From assembly GCA_902362375.1 (NCBI GenBank), contig CABIVS010000002.1, positions 518,757 through 582,756 of the forward strand: a stretch of 64,000 nt of DNA, in the 5' to 3' direction. Each line of letters opens with the position of its first letter. The first letter of the stretch is position 1. The notes below the pieces were generated by a model that saw only the letters and a list, made by a program, of their open reading frames with translations, was not told the DNA's origin and searched no databases. This document shows, piece by piece, positions 37,681 to 46,398 of the stretch. The DNA is from Bacteroidaceae bacterium. GTDB lineage: Bacteria; Bacteroidota; Bacteroidia; Bacteroidales; Bacteroidaceae. The translations under genes were made by a program, and so were the position numbers.

Positions 37681-38133
37681 ATGAAGTCATTTGTAATATT
37701 CGCCATTGTCGTGACCATAATCTATGTCATCTACTATACGGTCATCATCGTGCAGGATCTGTACGGAAAGCCCAAGGACGAGAAGTCACAGGGCGAGTCG
37801 TTTGATGTCAGTGACATGACCGACGAGGAAGAGTCGATAGCGGTCAGCGAGAGCGACGGTGGTTTCAGCGTAGGCGACAACCAATATGAGACAGCCTACG
37901 AGGAGAAGCAGCTTGCAGAGCCTACAGAGGAGGCAGCCGCCACTGCGGAAGAGAGCAAGCCTCATGTGCTTGAAAAGATACAAAGCGCAATCGAGAAGAA
38001 GATGGAGGAAGTGAATACCACCTATTCCGACCCCATGTATTCGGAAGAATTGAACAACACCATCATCGCCCGCGGTCTTCGTCACAATGGACGTGACATG
38101 GTCAAGGTGGAATCACTCAATAATGAGATATGA
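37681..38133 (+). CDS. Single-span acidic protein, first gene of the tra operon
   Basis: 150 residues: one N-terminal transmembrane helix (about 2-24, FVIFAIVVTIIYVIYYTVIIV) and a strongly acidic, probably disordered region, then a conserved-looking C-terminal patch (SEELNNTIIARGLRHNGRDMV). No family recognised. The TGA overlaps the next ATG by 4 bases, so it is coupled to the TraE-like genes. TTCCTTTG at 37630-37637 is a candidate promoter. Confidence 0.65.
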   Translation: MKSFVIFAIVVTIIYVIYYTVIIVQDLYGKPKDEKSQGESFDVSDMTDEEESIAVSESDGGFSVGDNQYETAYEEKQLAEPTEEAAATAEESKPHVLEKIQSAIEKKMEEVNTTYSDPMYSEELNNTIIARGLRHNGRDMVKVESLNNEI

Positions 38134-38462
38134 TGTCAAAAACAAGAAGTGCATTTCTATCATTATATGCCGCTTTAACCCCAGCTCTGGCCAGTGCTAA
38201 GTGTGGCAACGTGGACTACAGCTGGGGAGCGGACGCACTTGCGAGTGCCCATGACTATGCCGTGACGATGATGCTCTATATCGTTTATCTGTGCTATGCA
38301 GTGGCGGGCATCGTGGTCATAGTCAGCGCCTTGCAGATATATATAAAGATGAATACGGGCGAAGAAGGAGTGAAGAAGAACATCATGATGCTGGTGGGAG
38401 CCTGCCTGTTCCTCATAGGAGCGACCATCGTCTTCCCCGCTTTCTTCGGTTATCAGATTTGA
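38130..38462 (+). CDS. TraE-like small membrane protein, copy 1 (DUF4134)
   Basis: 110 residues: signal-like N-terminus, then two hydrophobic helices (about 45-72 and 88-107) around a charged loop (KMNTGEEGVKKNIM). The DUF4134/TraE family is the probable VirB2/VirB3-region pilin-like component of Bacteroidetes type IV secretion. A paralogue lies 58 bases downstream. Confidence 0.75.
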   Translation: MMSKTRSAFLSLYAALTPALASAKCGNVDYSWGADALASAHDYAVTMMLYIVYLCYAVAGIVVIVSALQIYIKMNTGEEGVKKNIMMLVGACLFLIGATIVFPAFFGYQI

Positions 38463-38520
38463 GATACAGGTGATACGAGATAAGATAACTCAAAGTGTAA
38501 CAAATTAAAAGGTAAAAAGA

Positions 38521-38886
38521 ATGTTTGAAAGGATTAACAAGAAGGTGAAGGGATTCTTCTCTTCACAGCGCATGAAAACGCTCGCCCTGATGTTGCTTGT
38601 CGGCACCACCGCAGCAATGGCACAGAACGCAGCCGGCGACTACTCGGCAGGAACGACCGCGCTTACCACAGTGACGGAGGAGATTGCCAAGTATGTACCT
38701 ATCGTGGTGAAGCTCTGCTATGCCATTGCAGGTGTCGTTGCAATTGTCGGAGCCATAAGCGTTTACATCGCCATGAACAACGAGGAACAGGACGTGAAAA
38801 AGAAGATCATGATGGTCGTCGGCGCATGTATTTTCCTCATTGCAGCAGCCCAGGCACTGCCTCTGTTCTTCGGCATTGGAGGTTAA
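38521..38886 (+). CDS. traE: TraE-like small membrane protein, copy 2 (DUF4134)
   Basis: 121 residues: signal peptide cut after AMAQ (about 35), then two hydrophobic helices with the same layout as copy 1 (IAGVVAIVGAISVYIAMNNEEQDVKKKIMMVVGACIFLIAAAQALP). The pair aligns through YIxMNxxEExVKKxIMMxVGACxFLI. Likely the conjugative pilin or pore subunit; TraF follows. Confidence 0.8.
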   Translation: MFERINKKVKGFFSSQRMKTLALMLLVGTTAAMAQNAAGDYSAGTTALTTVTEEIAKYVPIVVKLCYAIAGVVAIVGAISVYIAMNNEEQDVKKKIMMVVGACIFLIAAAQALPLFFGIGG

Positions 38887-38934
38887 ACGCAGCGTGAGAT
38901 TGTGAGTATGTAGAACGTTAAAACACTGACAGTT

Positions 38935-39234
38935 ATGGCAGATACAAAGCAAGAGCGTTTTCCGGATTATCCCATTTTCAAGGGACTGCAACGTCCATTG
39001 GAGTTCTTCGGGTTGCAGGGACGCTACATCTACTGGGCGGCAGCCACCGCAGGAGGAGCCGTTGCGGGTTTCATCCTCGGCTACTGCATCTTCGGTTTCG
39101 TGGCAGGACTCGTGCTGCTAGTCCTCGCCGTAGCTGTCGGTGGCGTTCTCATCGTCATGAAGCAGCGCAAGGGCTTGCACAGCAAGAAGAGTGACAACGG
39201 CATATTCATCTATGCCTATTCAAAGAAAGTGTAA
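38935..39234 (+). CDS. traF: Conjugal transfer protein TraF (DUF4133)
   Basis: 99 residues, VirB3-like position. It begins with a short cytoplasmic segment (FPDYPIFKGLQRPLEFFGLQGRYIYW, the family signature), then two closely spaced membrane helices (about 37-75), and ends with a basic tail. It anchors to the VirB4 ATPase in other systems. traG follows after a leader-ORF/hairpin arrangement. Confidence 0.85.
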   Translation: MADTKQERFPDYPIFKGLQRPLEFFGLQGRYIYWAAATAGGAVAGFILGYCIFGFVAGLVLLVLAVAVGGVLIVMKQRKGLHSKKSDNGIFIYAYSKKV

Positions 39235-39254
39235 AACAAAAAAGAGAATCCATT

Positions 39255-39290
39255 ATGTCCAAGTGGAAAGCTATCAATGATTGTAAGTGA
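39255..39290 (+). CDS. 11-codon ORF before the traG attenuator-like hairpin
   Basis: Encodes MSKWKAINDCK and stops one base before the hairpin region. It has no homologue known to me. A tiny ORF immediately ahead of a terminator-like hairpin inside an operon is the layout of leader-peptide attenuation, but this could be coincidence. Confidence 0.3.
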   Translation: MSKWKAINDCK

Positions 39291-39295
39291 ATGGA

Positions 39296-39333
39296 GGTGG
39301 GGGCATCACGCATGAGGGTGCGCCCGCCTTTTT
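39296..39333 (+). terminator. Terminator-like hairpin between traF and traG
   Basis: GGTGGGGGCA pairs with TGCGCCCGCC (nine of ten positions, one T:G), followed by five T. It lies 24 bases before the traG ATG, inside the operon, so it is either an attenuator or a partial terminator that lowers traG expression relative to the pilin-like genes. Confidence 0.65.
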
Positions 39334-39356
39334 GCGATTAAAAAAGAAAAAGAACA

Positions 39357-42062
39357 ATGACCCTATACATCATACTCATATTCTCAGCCATCTGCGTGGG
39401 CATGGCCATCAGTGTCAAGGCATTCGGCACGGGAGGGAAGCGCAAGCGCATCTTCCAGGACATCTACTTCTCCATCGAGGAAGTGGATGGCATCGGCGTG
39501 CTCTATACCAAGACGGGCGAATACTCCGCTGTTCTGAAGATGGAGAACCCTGTGCAGAAGTATTCCGCCAACATCGAGGCCTACTATGAGTTCACCCACC
39601 TCTTCGCCGCCCTTGCCCAGACCTTGGGCGAAGGCTATGCGCTGCACAAGCAGGACGTGTTTGTGAGGAAGGCATTCAAGGAAGAGAACGGTGGAAATCA
39701 TGAGTTCCTGAGCGAGAGTTACTTCCGCTATTTCAACGGCAGACCCTTTACCGACAGCGTCTGCTACCTCACCATCACACAGGAGAACAAGAAGAGCCGT
39801 CTGATGTCGTTCGACAACAAGAAATGGCGTGACTTCTTGGTGAAGATACGCAAGGTGCACGACCAGCTGAGGGATGCCGGCGTGAAGTCCCGATTCCTCG
39901 GCAAAACGGAAGCCTGCGAGTATGTGGACCGTTTCTTCTCCATGAACTTCCGTGACAAGGTGGTGTCGATGACCAACTTCAAGGTCGATGACGAGACCAT
40001 CGGCATGGGGGACCGTAGCTGCAAGGTGTATAGCCTTGTGGATGTGGATTATGCCAACTTGCCGTCGGTCATCCGTCCCTACGCAAATATCGAGGTGAAC
40101 AACACCAGTATGCCCGTTGATCTCGTGAGCATCGTCGATAGCGTGCCCGGAGCCGACTGCGTGGTGTTCAACCAGATGGTGTTCGTGCCCAACCAGAAGC
40201 GTGAGCTTGCCCTACTCGACAAGAAGAAAAACCGCCATGCCTCCATGCCCAACCCCAGCAACCTGATGGCTGTAGAGGACATCAAGCGTGTGCAGGAGGT
40301 GATAGCCCGTGAGAGCAAGCAGCTCGTCTATACCCACTACAACCTCGTGGTGGCAGTGAGCGGCGACACCGACATACAGAAATGCACCAACCATCTCGAA
40401 AACTCCTTCTCGCGCATGGGCATCCACATCAGCAAGCGGGCCTACAACCAGTTGGAGCTGTTCGTCAACTCTTTCCCCGGCAACTGCTATGGCATGAATG
40501 CCGACTACGACCGATTCCTCACCCTCGGCGATGCCGCCACCTGTCTGATGTACAAGGAGCGCATCGTGCATAATGAGGACACCCCGCTGAAGATATACTA
40601 TACCGACCGCCAAGGTGTGCCCGTAGCCATCGACATCACAGGAAAGGAGGGAAAGGAGAAGCTGACCGACAACTCGAACTTTTTTTGTTTGGGTCCTTCG
40701 GGCAGCGGCAAGTCGTTCCACATGAACAGCGTGGTGCGTCAGTTGTGGGAGCAGAACACCGACATCGTCATGGTCGATACGGGTAACTCGTATGAGGGAC
40801 TCTGCGAGTATGTGGGCGGCAAGTACATCGCCTATACGGAGGACAAGCCCATCACCATGAACCCCTTCAACATCAGCAAGCGGGAGCTGAACATTGAGAA
40901 GATAGACTTCCTGAAGAACCTGATACTGCTGATATGGAAAGGCTCGGAGACGCAGATACCCGAACTGGAGTTCCGTGTCGTGGAGCAGTTGGTGACGGAG
41001 TATTACGATTTCTATTTCAACGGTGTGCAGCCCTATCCTTCCTCACAGAAGGAGACACTGAGAAAAAACCTCTCCACCATGGAGAAGCGGCGCGGCACGG
41101 AGCTGACGCAGATACACGACAAGGTGGAGAAACTCATCAAGGGACTGGAGGAACGGCGCATGGCATTGAGCGTGAAGACCCTCTCCTTCGACTCATTCTA
41201 TGAGTTCGCCTGTGAGCGTCTCGACCAGATCTGCATCGAGAACAACATCACCACCATCGACTGCGACAACTTCGCCTATATGCTCCAAAACTTCTACCGT
41301 GGCGGCAAGTACGACAAGATTCTCAACGAGAACGTGGATAGCACCTTGTTCGACGAGACCTTCATCGTCTTCGAGGTGGATGCCATCAAGGAGAACAAGC
41401 AGCTCTTCCCCATCGTGACGCTCATCATCATGGACGTGTTCCTGCAGAAGATGCGCCTGAAGAAGAACCGCAAGTGCCTTGTCATCGAGGAGGCATGGAA
41501 AGCCATCGCCTCGCCGCTGATGGCCGAGTACATCAAGTACCTATACAAGACAGCCCGAAAGTTCTGGGCGAGCGTGGGCGTAGTGACACAGGAGATACAG
41601 GACATCATCGGCAGTCCCATCGTGAAGGAAGCCATCATCAACAACTCCGACGTGGTGATGCTGCTCGACCAAAGCAAATTTCGTGAGCGATTCGACGAGA
41701 TCAAGGCGATATTAGGATTGACGGATGTGGATTGCAAGAAGATATTCACTGTCAACCGCTTGGATAACAAGGAGGGAAGAAGTTTCTTCCGTGAGGTGTT
41801 TATCCGACGTGGATCGACGAGCGGAGTGTATGGTGTGGAGGAGCCGCACGAGTGCTATATGACCTACACCACCGAGCGAGCTGAGAAGGAGGCATTGAAA
41901 CTCTATAAGCATGAACTGAAGTGCAGACATCAGGAGGCTATCGAGCGGTATTGCAGAGATTGGGATGCCAGTGGCATCGGGAAGTCGTTGGCATTTGCGC
42001 AGAAGGTCAATGAGGCGGGGCATGTGCTCAATTTGACGGACGATGGAGCCACTCGCCGCTGA
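39357..42062 (+). CDS. traG: Conjugation ATPase TraG (VirB4 family)
   Basis: 901 residues, the energy source of the type IV secretion channel. The N-terminal VirB4 domain (about 25-420) is followed by the C-terminal ATPase with Walker A GPSGSGKSF near 446 and Walker B RKCLVIEEAW near 704. The N-terminus has a single hydrophobic helix (1-20). Length fits Bacteroidetes TraG. Codon usage is much more GC-rich than the flanking chromosome. Confidence 0.93.
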   Translation: MTLYIILIFSAICVGMAISVKAFGTGGKRKRIFQDIYFSIEEVDGIGVLYTKTGEYSAVLKMENPVQKYSANIEAYYEFTHLFAALAQTLGEGYALHKQDVFVRKAFKEENGGNHEFLSESYFRYFNGRPFTDSVCYLTITQENKKSRLMSFDNKKWRDFLVKIRKVHDQLRDAGVKSRFLGKTEACEYVDRFFSMNFRDKVVSMTNFKVDDETIGMGDRSCKVYSLVDVDYANLPSVIRPYANIEVNNTSMPVDLVSIVDSVPGADCVVFNQMVFVPNQKRELALLDKKKNRHASMPNPSNLMAVEDIKRVQEVIARESKQLVYTHYNLVVAVSGDTDIQKCTNHLENSFSRMGIHISKRAYNQLELFVNSFPGNCYGMNADYDRFLTLGDAATCLMYKERIVHNEDTPLKIYYTDRQGVPVAIDITGKEGKEKLTDNSNFFCLGPSGSGKSFHMNSVVRQLWEQNTDIVMVDTGNSYEGLCEYVGGKYIAYTEDKPITMNPFNISKRELNIEKIDFLKNLILLIWKGSETQIPELEFRVVEQLVTEYYDFYFNGVQPYPSSQKETLRKNLSTMEKRRGTELTQIHDKVEKLIKGLEERRMALSVKTLSFDSFYEFACERLDQICIENNITTIDCDNFAYMLQNFYRGGKYDKILNENVDSTLFDETFIVFEVDAIKENKQLFPIVTLIIMDVFLQKMRLKKNRKCLVIEEAWKAIASPLMAEYIKYLYKTARKFWASVGVVTQEIQDIIGSPIVKEAIINNSDVVMLLDQSKFRERFDEIKAILGLTDVDCKKIFTVNRLDNKEGRSFFREVFIRRGSTSGVYGVEEPHECYMTYTTERAEKEALKLYKHELKCRHQEAIERYCRDWDASGIGKSLAFAQKVNEAGHVLNLTDDGATRR

Positions 42063-42125
42063 CACGGCGAGCACGGGGGCTGATTGATGGAAACGGAAAT
42101 CCCGGAATAGACGTAAAGCCCAGAT

Positions 42126-42157
42126 GCCCGAAAGCAAAACTTTCGGGAACGGTGGCT
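42126..42157 (+). ncRNA. Covarying stem-loop B, copy 1
   Basis: CCCGAAAG pairs with CTTTCGGG around CAAAA, followed by the trailer AACGGTGGCT. A second copy at 51425 has different stem bases that still pair (CCCGACAA/TTGTCGGG) and the identical trailer. The compensatory changes indicate selection for RNA structure. Whether it is an independent RNA or a leader/processing element is unknown. Confidence 0.5.
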
Positions 42158-42159
42158 GG

Positions 42160-42275
42160 GTAGTATTTACGATTAGTAGTAAATACGATTAGTAGTGAAT
42201 ACTACCAATAGTAAATACTACAAGTAGTAAAGTAGTGGAATAGTAGAAACTGAAAGTAGTAAAAACGTAAAGTAG
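42160..42275. repeat. AGTAGTAAATAC-type repeat cluster
   Basis: About seven degenerate copies of (T/A)AGTAGT(A/G)AA(T/G)AC lie between stem-loop B and the large exported-protein gene. GTATTTAC and GTAAATAC units in opposite orientation make small palindromes. It is AT-rich in an otherwise GC-rich operon and could be an operator array or a slippage region. Confidence 0.65.
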
Positions 42276-42282
42276 TGAAGCA

Positions 42283-44823
42283 ATGAGACGTTTATACCTT
42301 ATTATAATATATATGTGTCTTACACTTGTCGTGGGAAGGGTTCATGCGCAGTATTACAGCGTGAACTACGACAAGCAGATCGTTGCCGCCATGGCTGCCG
42401 CATTCGGTGCTGGAGCTATGGCAGAGAGCTATTATAACGAGCAGGTGGGCGAAATCTTGAAGCACTACAATGCCGCAGAGGTTGCCACTGCCGGCATCTT
42501 CGCTGCCAAGTTCTTGGAGCGCAAGGCATTCACCGACCTCGGCATTTGGAGCAGTAGCACGGAGAACTACTATTACCGCCGCATCCACAATATGGTGGCG
42601 AACAAGATTATGCCCAAGATATGGACGGTGGCAGGAATGATGCTGAAAAGTCCGCAGACCGCCCTCTACTGGGGCAGTTACCTGATGAAGATATGCGCCG
42701 ACACAAAGTCGCTGTGTATGCAGTTTGAGAGTGTCGTGACCAACAGTAGCTTGACCTTTGCCGACATTCAGTTCTTGGAAATCAACCAAGAGATAGCCGC
42801 CATCCTCAAACTCTCGGAGATAGGCAATGTAGATTGGCAGCAGCTGTTGGATGACATCGCCAGTGTGCCCGGCAACTTCACCGTGGAGAACCTCACCGCC
42901 GACATCGAGACGCTTTACAATATGGGAGCATCGTTGGCGACGGCAGGTATCAACGGGGCATCAGGCGCACTCTTGCAGCAGAGTGCCTTCAACGACCTTT
43001 TCAATGGCAAGGTGAGTAAAATCATCGACATCTATGACAACTACCATGACCTCTATGAACAGGCAGAGAACGGCATCGGCAGCACACTCCTTAGTCTGGT
43101 GGGTGGCGAGGACAACGTGGCAGCCCTCTTCGACCTCTCCAACTACAACATCACCTCGTGGATGACAGACTATCTGAGCGAGACGCAGGGCAACTACTAT
43201 ACACAGCGTTGGTACATTGCCCGACGAGACCAAGGCAGCGTAAGCCTCTGTGACTACTATCCGCCGACCGATGACAACAGTATTCTGAACGGTGACCATT
43301 GGTATCGTATCAACACCTCCGACCCCAACTTCTACCCTAACAGCACGCAGCGAGAGCAGATACTGGCCAACTCGGAGAACCATGCCGGATGGAGCCGCAG
43401 CCGTGTGCAGCAGCTCAACGCCCAGAGCGACGGCTTCACCTATACGATGAACTATTGGATGTCGTCGTACATCATCAGCCGTGGCGGCAAGCAGACCAAG
43501 AAGGCCTACGCCTACGAGATACACGTTACCAAGAGCTGGAACAACGTGGAAGAGGTGTATGAGGATGTCTTCGACTCCTACAGCATGGACTTGAATACCT
43601 TCAAGCGTCAGTTGCAGGCACGTCTCTCGGAGTATAACGACAACGAGGAGGGCTATGTCTATTACATCGGCAGTGACGCACGCCGTTACTATCAAGCCAC
43701 CGATGCCGCCAAACTGAAGGGCGTGGAGAGCGTGACCATCAGCGTCACCTGTTCGGACGGTGTCACCCTCGGACAGGGCAGCACGCAGTACAAGTGCCGT
43801 GAGTGCGGCGGTTCGCTCAATGCCCACAGCAAGGAATGCGCCATGAGGACAAGCGTATCAGAAAATAATCTCGACCTATCGGAACTGGACGAGAAGGAAC
43901 GTGAGGCGAATAGCAAGATAGCCCTGTTGGAGGCGCAGATAAGCCAGTTGGAGACAGAGAACAGGAACCTGCTCACGCAGATAGCCAATGCCTCTGTGGA
44001 GGAAGCCCCTGCCTTGCGGCAGCAACATAATGTCAACAAGACGAAGATAGACAACCTGAAGAAGGAATTGGCGACATGGCAGCAGCAGTTGGCAGACATA
44101 CAGAATGCCAAGAGCGAGGCGGCTAACGACAATGCCACCTCCACCGATGACTACTACCGCATCCCTGCCATCATGCAGGATGTGAAGTCAGCCTACAATC
44201 TCACGTGGCAAGGTGCCGGTTCGTGGAACGGCTACACCTACGTCCGAACTGCCACCATGCCCAACATCAACGGCATTATCACCTTCAAGGCGACACTGTC
44301 CATTGCAAGGAAGCCCAAGTACTTCCTTGGCATCAAGATACACCGTGCGATACTGCAAATATCGTGGGAGCTGACCTCGGAATACACCGACACACAGGTG
44401 GTGGATGTGCTGACCCTTGACCCGAATGCCTCTGACGAGGAGAAGACGAGGCAGGTGAACAGCCGTATCTCGGAGATAGCCCAGGAGTTCCCGTCGTGCA
44501 GCATCACCACAGAATATGCCAAGAGCGAGGCAACCCAGACCGCCGACAATGACGATGTAATACACCTGCTCTGGTCGAGCGACCGTCTGGAGATAGCCCG
44601 TGAAGTAGATAGCCGTATCACCAAGATTTACGCCGACTTGGTATCATTAGAAAAAATGATGCACTACAAGCGCAGCATCATTGACGTGCTGAAGGACATT
44701 CTTCCTTCAATCGACGCAGACCAAGGTCGCAGAAGGACACTCATTGAAGAGTGCTACGAGCGATGGAGAGAGAATGCAGACCCTAACAGAGGGAATGGTG
44801 AAGATAACGAGAACGAAAACTGA
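42283..44823 (+). CDS. Very large exported conjugation protein, unknown family
   Basis: 846 residues with a signal peptide (1-23, cut after VHAQ). The first 300 residues are helical (MAAAFGAGAMAESYYNEQ ...), then a beta-rich middle, a zinc-ribbon-like CRECGGSLNAHSKEC near 505-520, a long coiled coil (about 535-610), and a further alpha/beta region and coil to the end. It sits where TraH lies in CTnDOT-type operons but is far larger than TraH. No family recognised; probably a periplasmic or surface part of the mating apparatus. Confidence 0.65.
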   Translation: MRRLYLIIIYMCLTLVVGRVHAQYYSVNYDKQIVAAMAAAFGAGAMAESYYNEQVGEILKHYNAAEVATAGIFAAKFLERKAFTDLGIWSSSTENYYYRRIHNMVANKIMPKIWTVAGMMLKSPQTALYWGSYLMKICADTKSLCMQFESVVTNSSLTFADIQFLEINQEIAAILKLSEIGNVDWQQLLDDIASVPGNFTVENLTADIETLYNMGASLATAGINGASGALLQQSAFNDLFNGKVSKIIDIYDNYHDLYEQAENGIGSTLLSLVGGEDNVAALFDLSNYNITSWMTDYLSETQGNYYTQRWYIARRDQGSVSLCDYYPPTDDNSILNGDHWYRINTSDPNFYPNSTQREQILANSENHAGWSRSRVQQLNAQSDGFTYTMNYWMSSYIISRGGKQTKKAYAYEIHVTKSWNNVEEVYEDVFDSYSMDLNTFKRQLQARLSEYNDNEEGYVYYIGSDARRYYQATDAAKLKGVESVTISVTCSDGVTLGQGSTQYKCRECGGSLNAHSKECAMRTSVSENNLDLSELDEKEREANSKIALLEAQISQLETENRNLLTQIANASVEEAPALRQQHNVNKTKIDNLKKELATWQQQLADIQNAKSEAANDNATSTDDYYRIPAIMQDVKSAYNLTWQGAGSWNGYTYVRTATMPNINGIITFKATLSIARKPKYFLGIKIHRAILQISWELTSEYTDTQVVDVLTLDPNASDEEKTRQVNSRISEIAQEFPSCSITTEYAKSEATQTADNDDVIHLLWSSDRLEIAREVDSRITKIYADLVSLEKMMHYKRSIIDVLKDILPSIDADQGRRRTLIEECYERWRENADPNRGNGEDNENEN

Positions 44824-44837
44824 GGGAGGAACGGAGA

Positions 44838-45563
44838 ATGAGACATACCATCATCATAGCTCTCCTGCTGATTACCCTCTTCCCCAATACAGCCTTGGCG
44901 CAATGGGGATTCGATGCGGTATCGGTGGAAGCATACATCAACGACCACAAGAAGCAGCGCAGCCTCTTGCTGGCACGCAGCACTTTGGAGTACAGCAATC
45001 AACTGCTGCATGAATACAGCAGTGAAGAGGTGGGCAAATACAAGGAACTGAATGTGGATTTGGACAAATACACCCGGGCCTTCGACATCATCGATGTGAT
45101 GTACCAGTCGTTGCGCACGGTGCTGAACGTGAAGAGCACCTACCAGACGGTGAGCGACCGCATCAGTGACTACAAGAACCTGTTGGAGGACTTCAATGAT
45201 AAGGTCATCAAGCGGAAACACATCGAACTGGCTGACACGATGCTCATCAGCATCAACAAGAAAGCCATCGACAACATATACAACGAAGGAAGCCAACTCT
45301 ACCATAGCGTCAACGACCTCGTGTTGTATGCCACAGGAGCGGCAGCCTGTTCAACTTCCGACCTGCTGATGGTGTTGGACAATATCAACAATTCGTTGGA
45401 CCTGATAGAAAAACATCTGAACCAAGCCTACTTCCAGACATGGCGGTATGTGCAGCTGCGCATGGGCTATTGGAAGGAGAAGGTGTATCGGACGAGGACG
45501 AAGGAAGAGATACTGGAAGATGCCTTCAGCCGATGGAAAGTGGCAGGAAAACTTGACTATTGA
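44838..45563 (+). CDS. Exported helical tra protein, VirB5/TraI-like
   Basis: 241 residues: signal peptide (about 1-22, NTALAQ), then an all-helical mature part (QWGFDAVSVEAYINDHKKQRSLLLARSTLEYS ...) ending in a helix with EEILEDAFSRWKV. The starting QWG and overall plan recall DUF4141/TraI, the VirB5-position protein of Bacteroidetes conjugation. It shares its C-terminal 'AxSRWK' type ending with the next gene, so the two may be related. Placement after the large exported protein supports a mating-apparatus role. Confidence 0.6.
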   Translation: MRHTIIIALLLITLFPNTALAQWGFDAVSVEAYINDHKKQRSLLLARSTLEYSNQLLHEYSSEEVGKYKELNVDLDKYTRAFDIIDVMYQSLRTVLNVKSTYQTVSDRISDYKNLLEDFNDKVIKRKHIELADTMLISINKKAIDNIYNEGSQLYHSVNDLVLYATGAAACSTSDLLMVLDNINNSLDLIEKHLNQAYFQTWRYVQLRMGYWKEKVYRTRTKEEILEDAFSRWKVAGKLDY

Positions 45564-45590
45564 CGGATTGTAAACAAAAGAAGAACGGAC

Positions 45591-46355
45591 ATGAAGAAGA
45601 CAATGATACTCATCATGGCGGTAGCAACCACCATCAAAGCCACAGCCCAGAGCGTGACCTACAACCACGACTCCTCCAAGCAGAACCAGATAACGGTGAT
45701 GGAGACAGGTGGCGGTTCTCTCACCCCTGAGTTCTATTATTGGCTGTTACATAACAACTATAAGAAGACAGCGGCAGAGAAGAACAAGTTAGGTTTCCGC
45801 ACTCTTGCCGGCATCAACCTCTACAACCAAGTAGATGATGCGGAGAAGATAGACTCTGCCCTCACCAAGCGTGCTGAGGTGGAAGCCTTGAACGTAGCCG
45901 ACCGACAGATAGACCTCGCCTGGCTTGCCGAAAGCAGCAAGATCAACGGTCAGTTGGACAAGATGAAGGCGAACATAGACCATATCATCCCTACAGGAGG
46001 CACCATCAACGACAAGCGTCGGTGGGAGGAACTGTACAATATGTACCAGTGTGCCGTGAAAGCCACCAAGGATGCCTATATGCCCAATGCACAGAGAAAG
46101 CGGCAGTATCTTAGCATCTATGCCGACCTGACGACACAGAACGAGACACTACTGAAATACCTTGTGCAGCTCAACACCCAAAGCCAGACTACCGCCCTCT
46201 TGGCAGCCACCAACGACCGTGTAGTACATAAAGGCAGCATCATCAGCGATGCCAAGAGCCGTTGGCAGGAAAACATGAAGGGCGTGAGGAGCTCGACAGG
46301 CACTGACGGCGATGATGCCAACAGCGGTGAGGGTGAAGAAAGTGTGAACAGATAG
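45591..46355 (+). CDS. Exported tra protein (DUF5045-like)
   Basis: 254 residues with a signal peptide (about 1-19, ATTIKATAQS) and a helical mature domain (YYWLLHNNYKKTAAEKNKLGFRTLAGINLYNQVDDAEKIDSALTKRAEVEALNVADRQIDLAWLAESSK). I associate this pattern with DUF5045 proteins of Bacteroidetes conjugation loci, from memory. The end SDAKSRWQENM parallels the preceding protein's DAFSRWKV. Probably periplasmic. A tail rich in Gly/Asp/Glu follows. Confidence 0.6.
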   Translation: MKKTMILIMAVATTIKATAQSVTYNHDSSKQNQITVMETGGGSLTPEFYYWLLHNNYKKTAAEKNKLGFRTLAGINLYNQVDDAEKIDSALTKRAEVEALNVADRQIDLAWLAESSKINGQLDKMKANIDHIIPTGGTINDKRRWEELYNMYQCAVKATKDAYMPNAQRKRQYLSIYADLTTQNETLLKYLVQLNTQSQTTALLAATNDRVVHKGSIISDAKSRWQENMKGVRSSTGTDGDDANSGEGEESVNR

Positions 46356-46398
46356 AAATAAGGGAAGAGAAGAAATAATCACAAAACAGCATAGAGAT

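Noticed and set aside
42160-42275. CRISPR-like array
   Set aside because: Units are too short and degenerate, there are no unique spacers of constant size, and no cas genes are present.
42961-43827. 288-codon open frame on the minus strand
   Set aside because: Antisense shadow inside the large exported-protein gene, without start context or recognisable domains.
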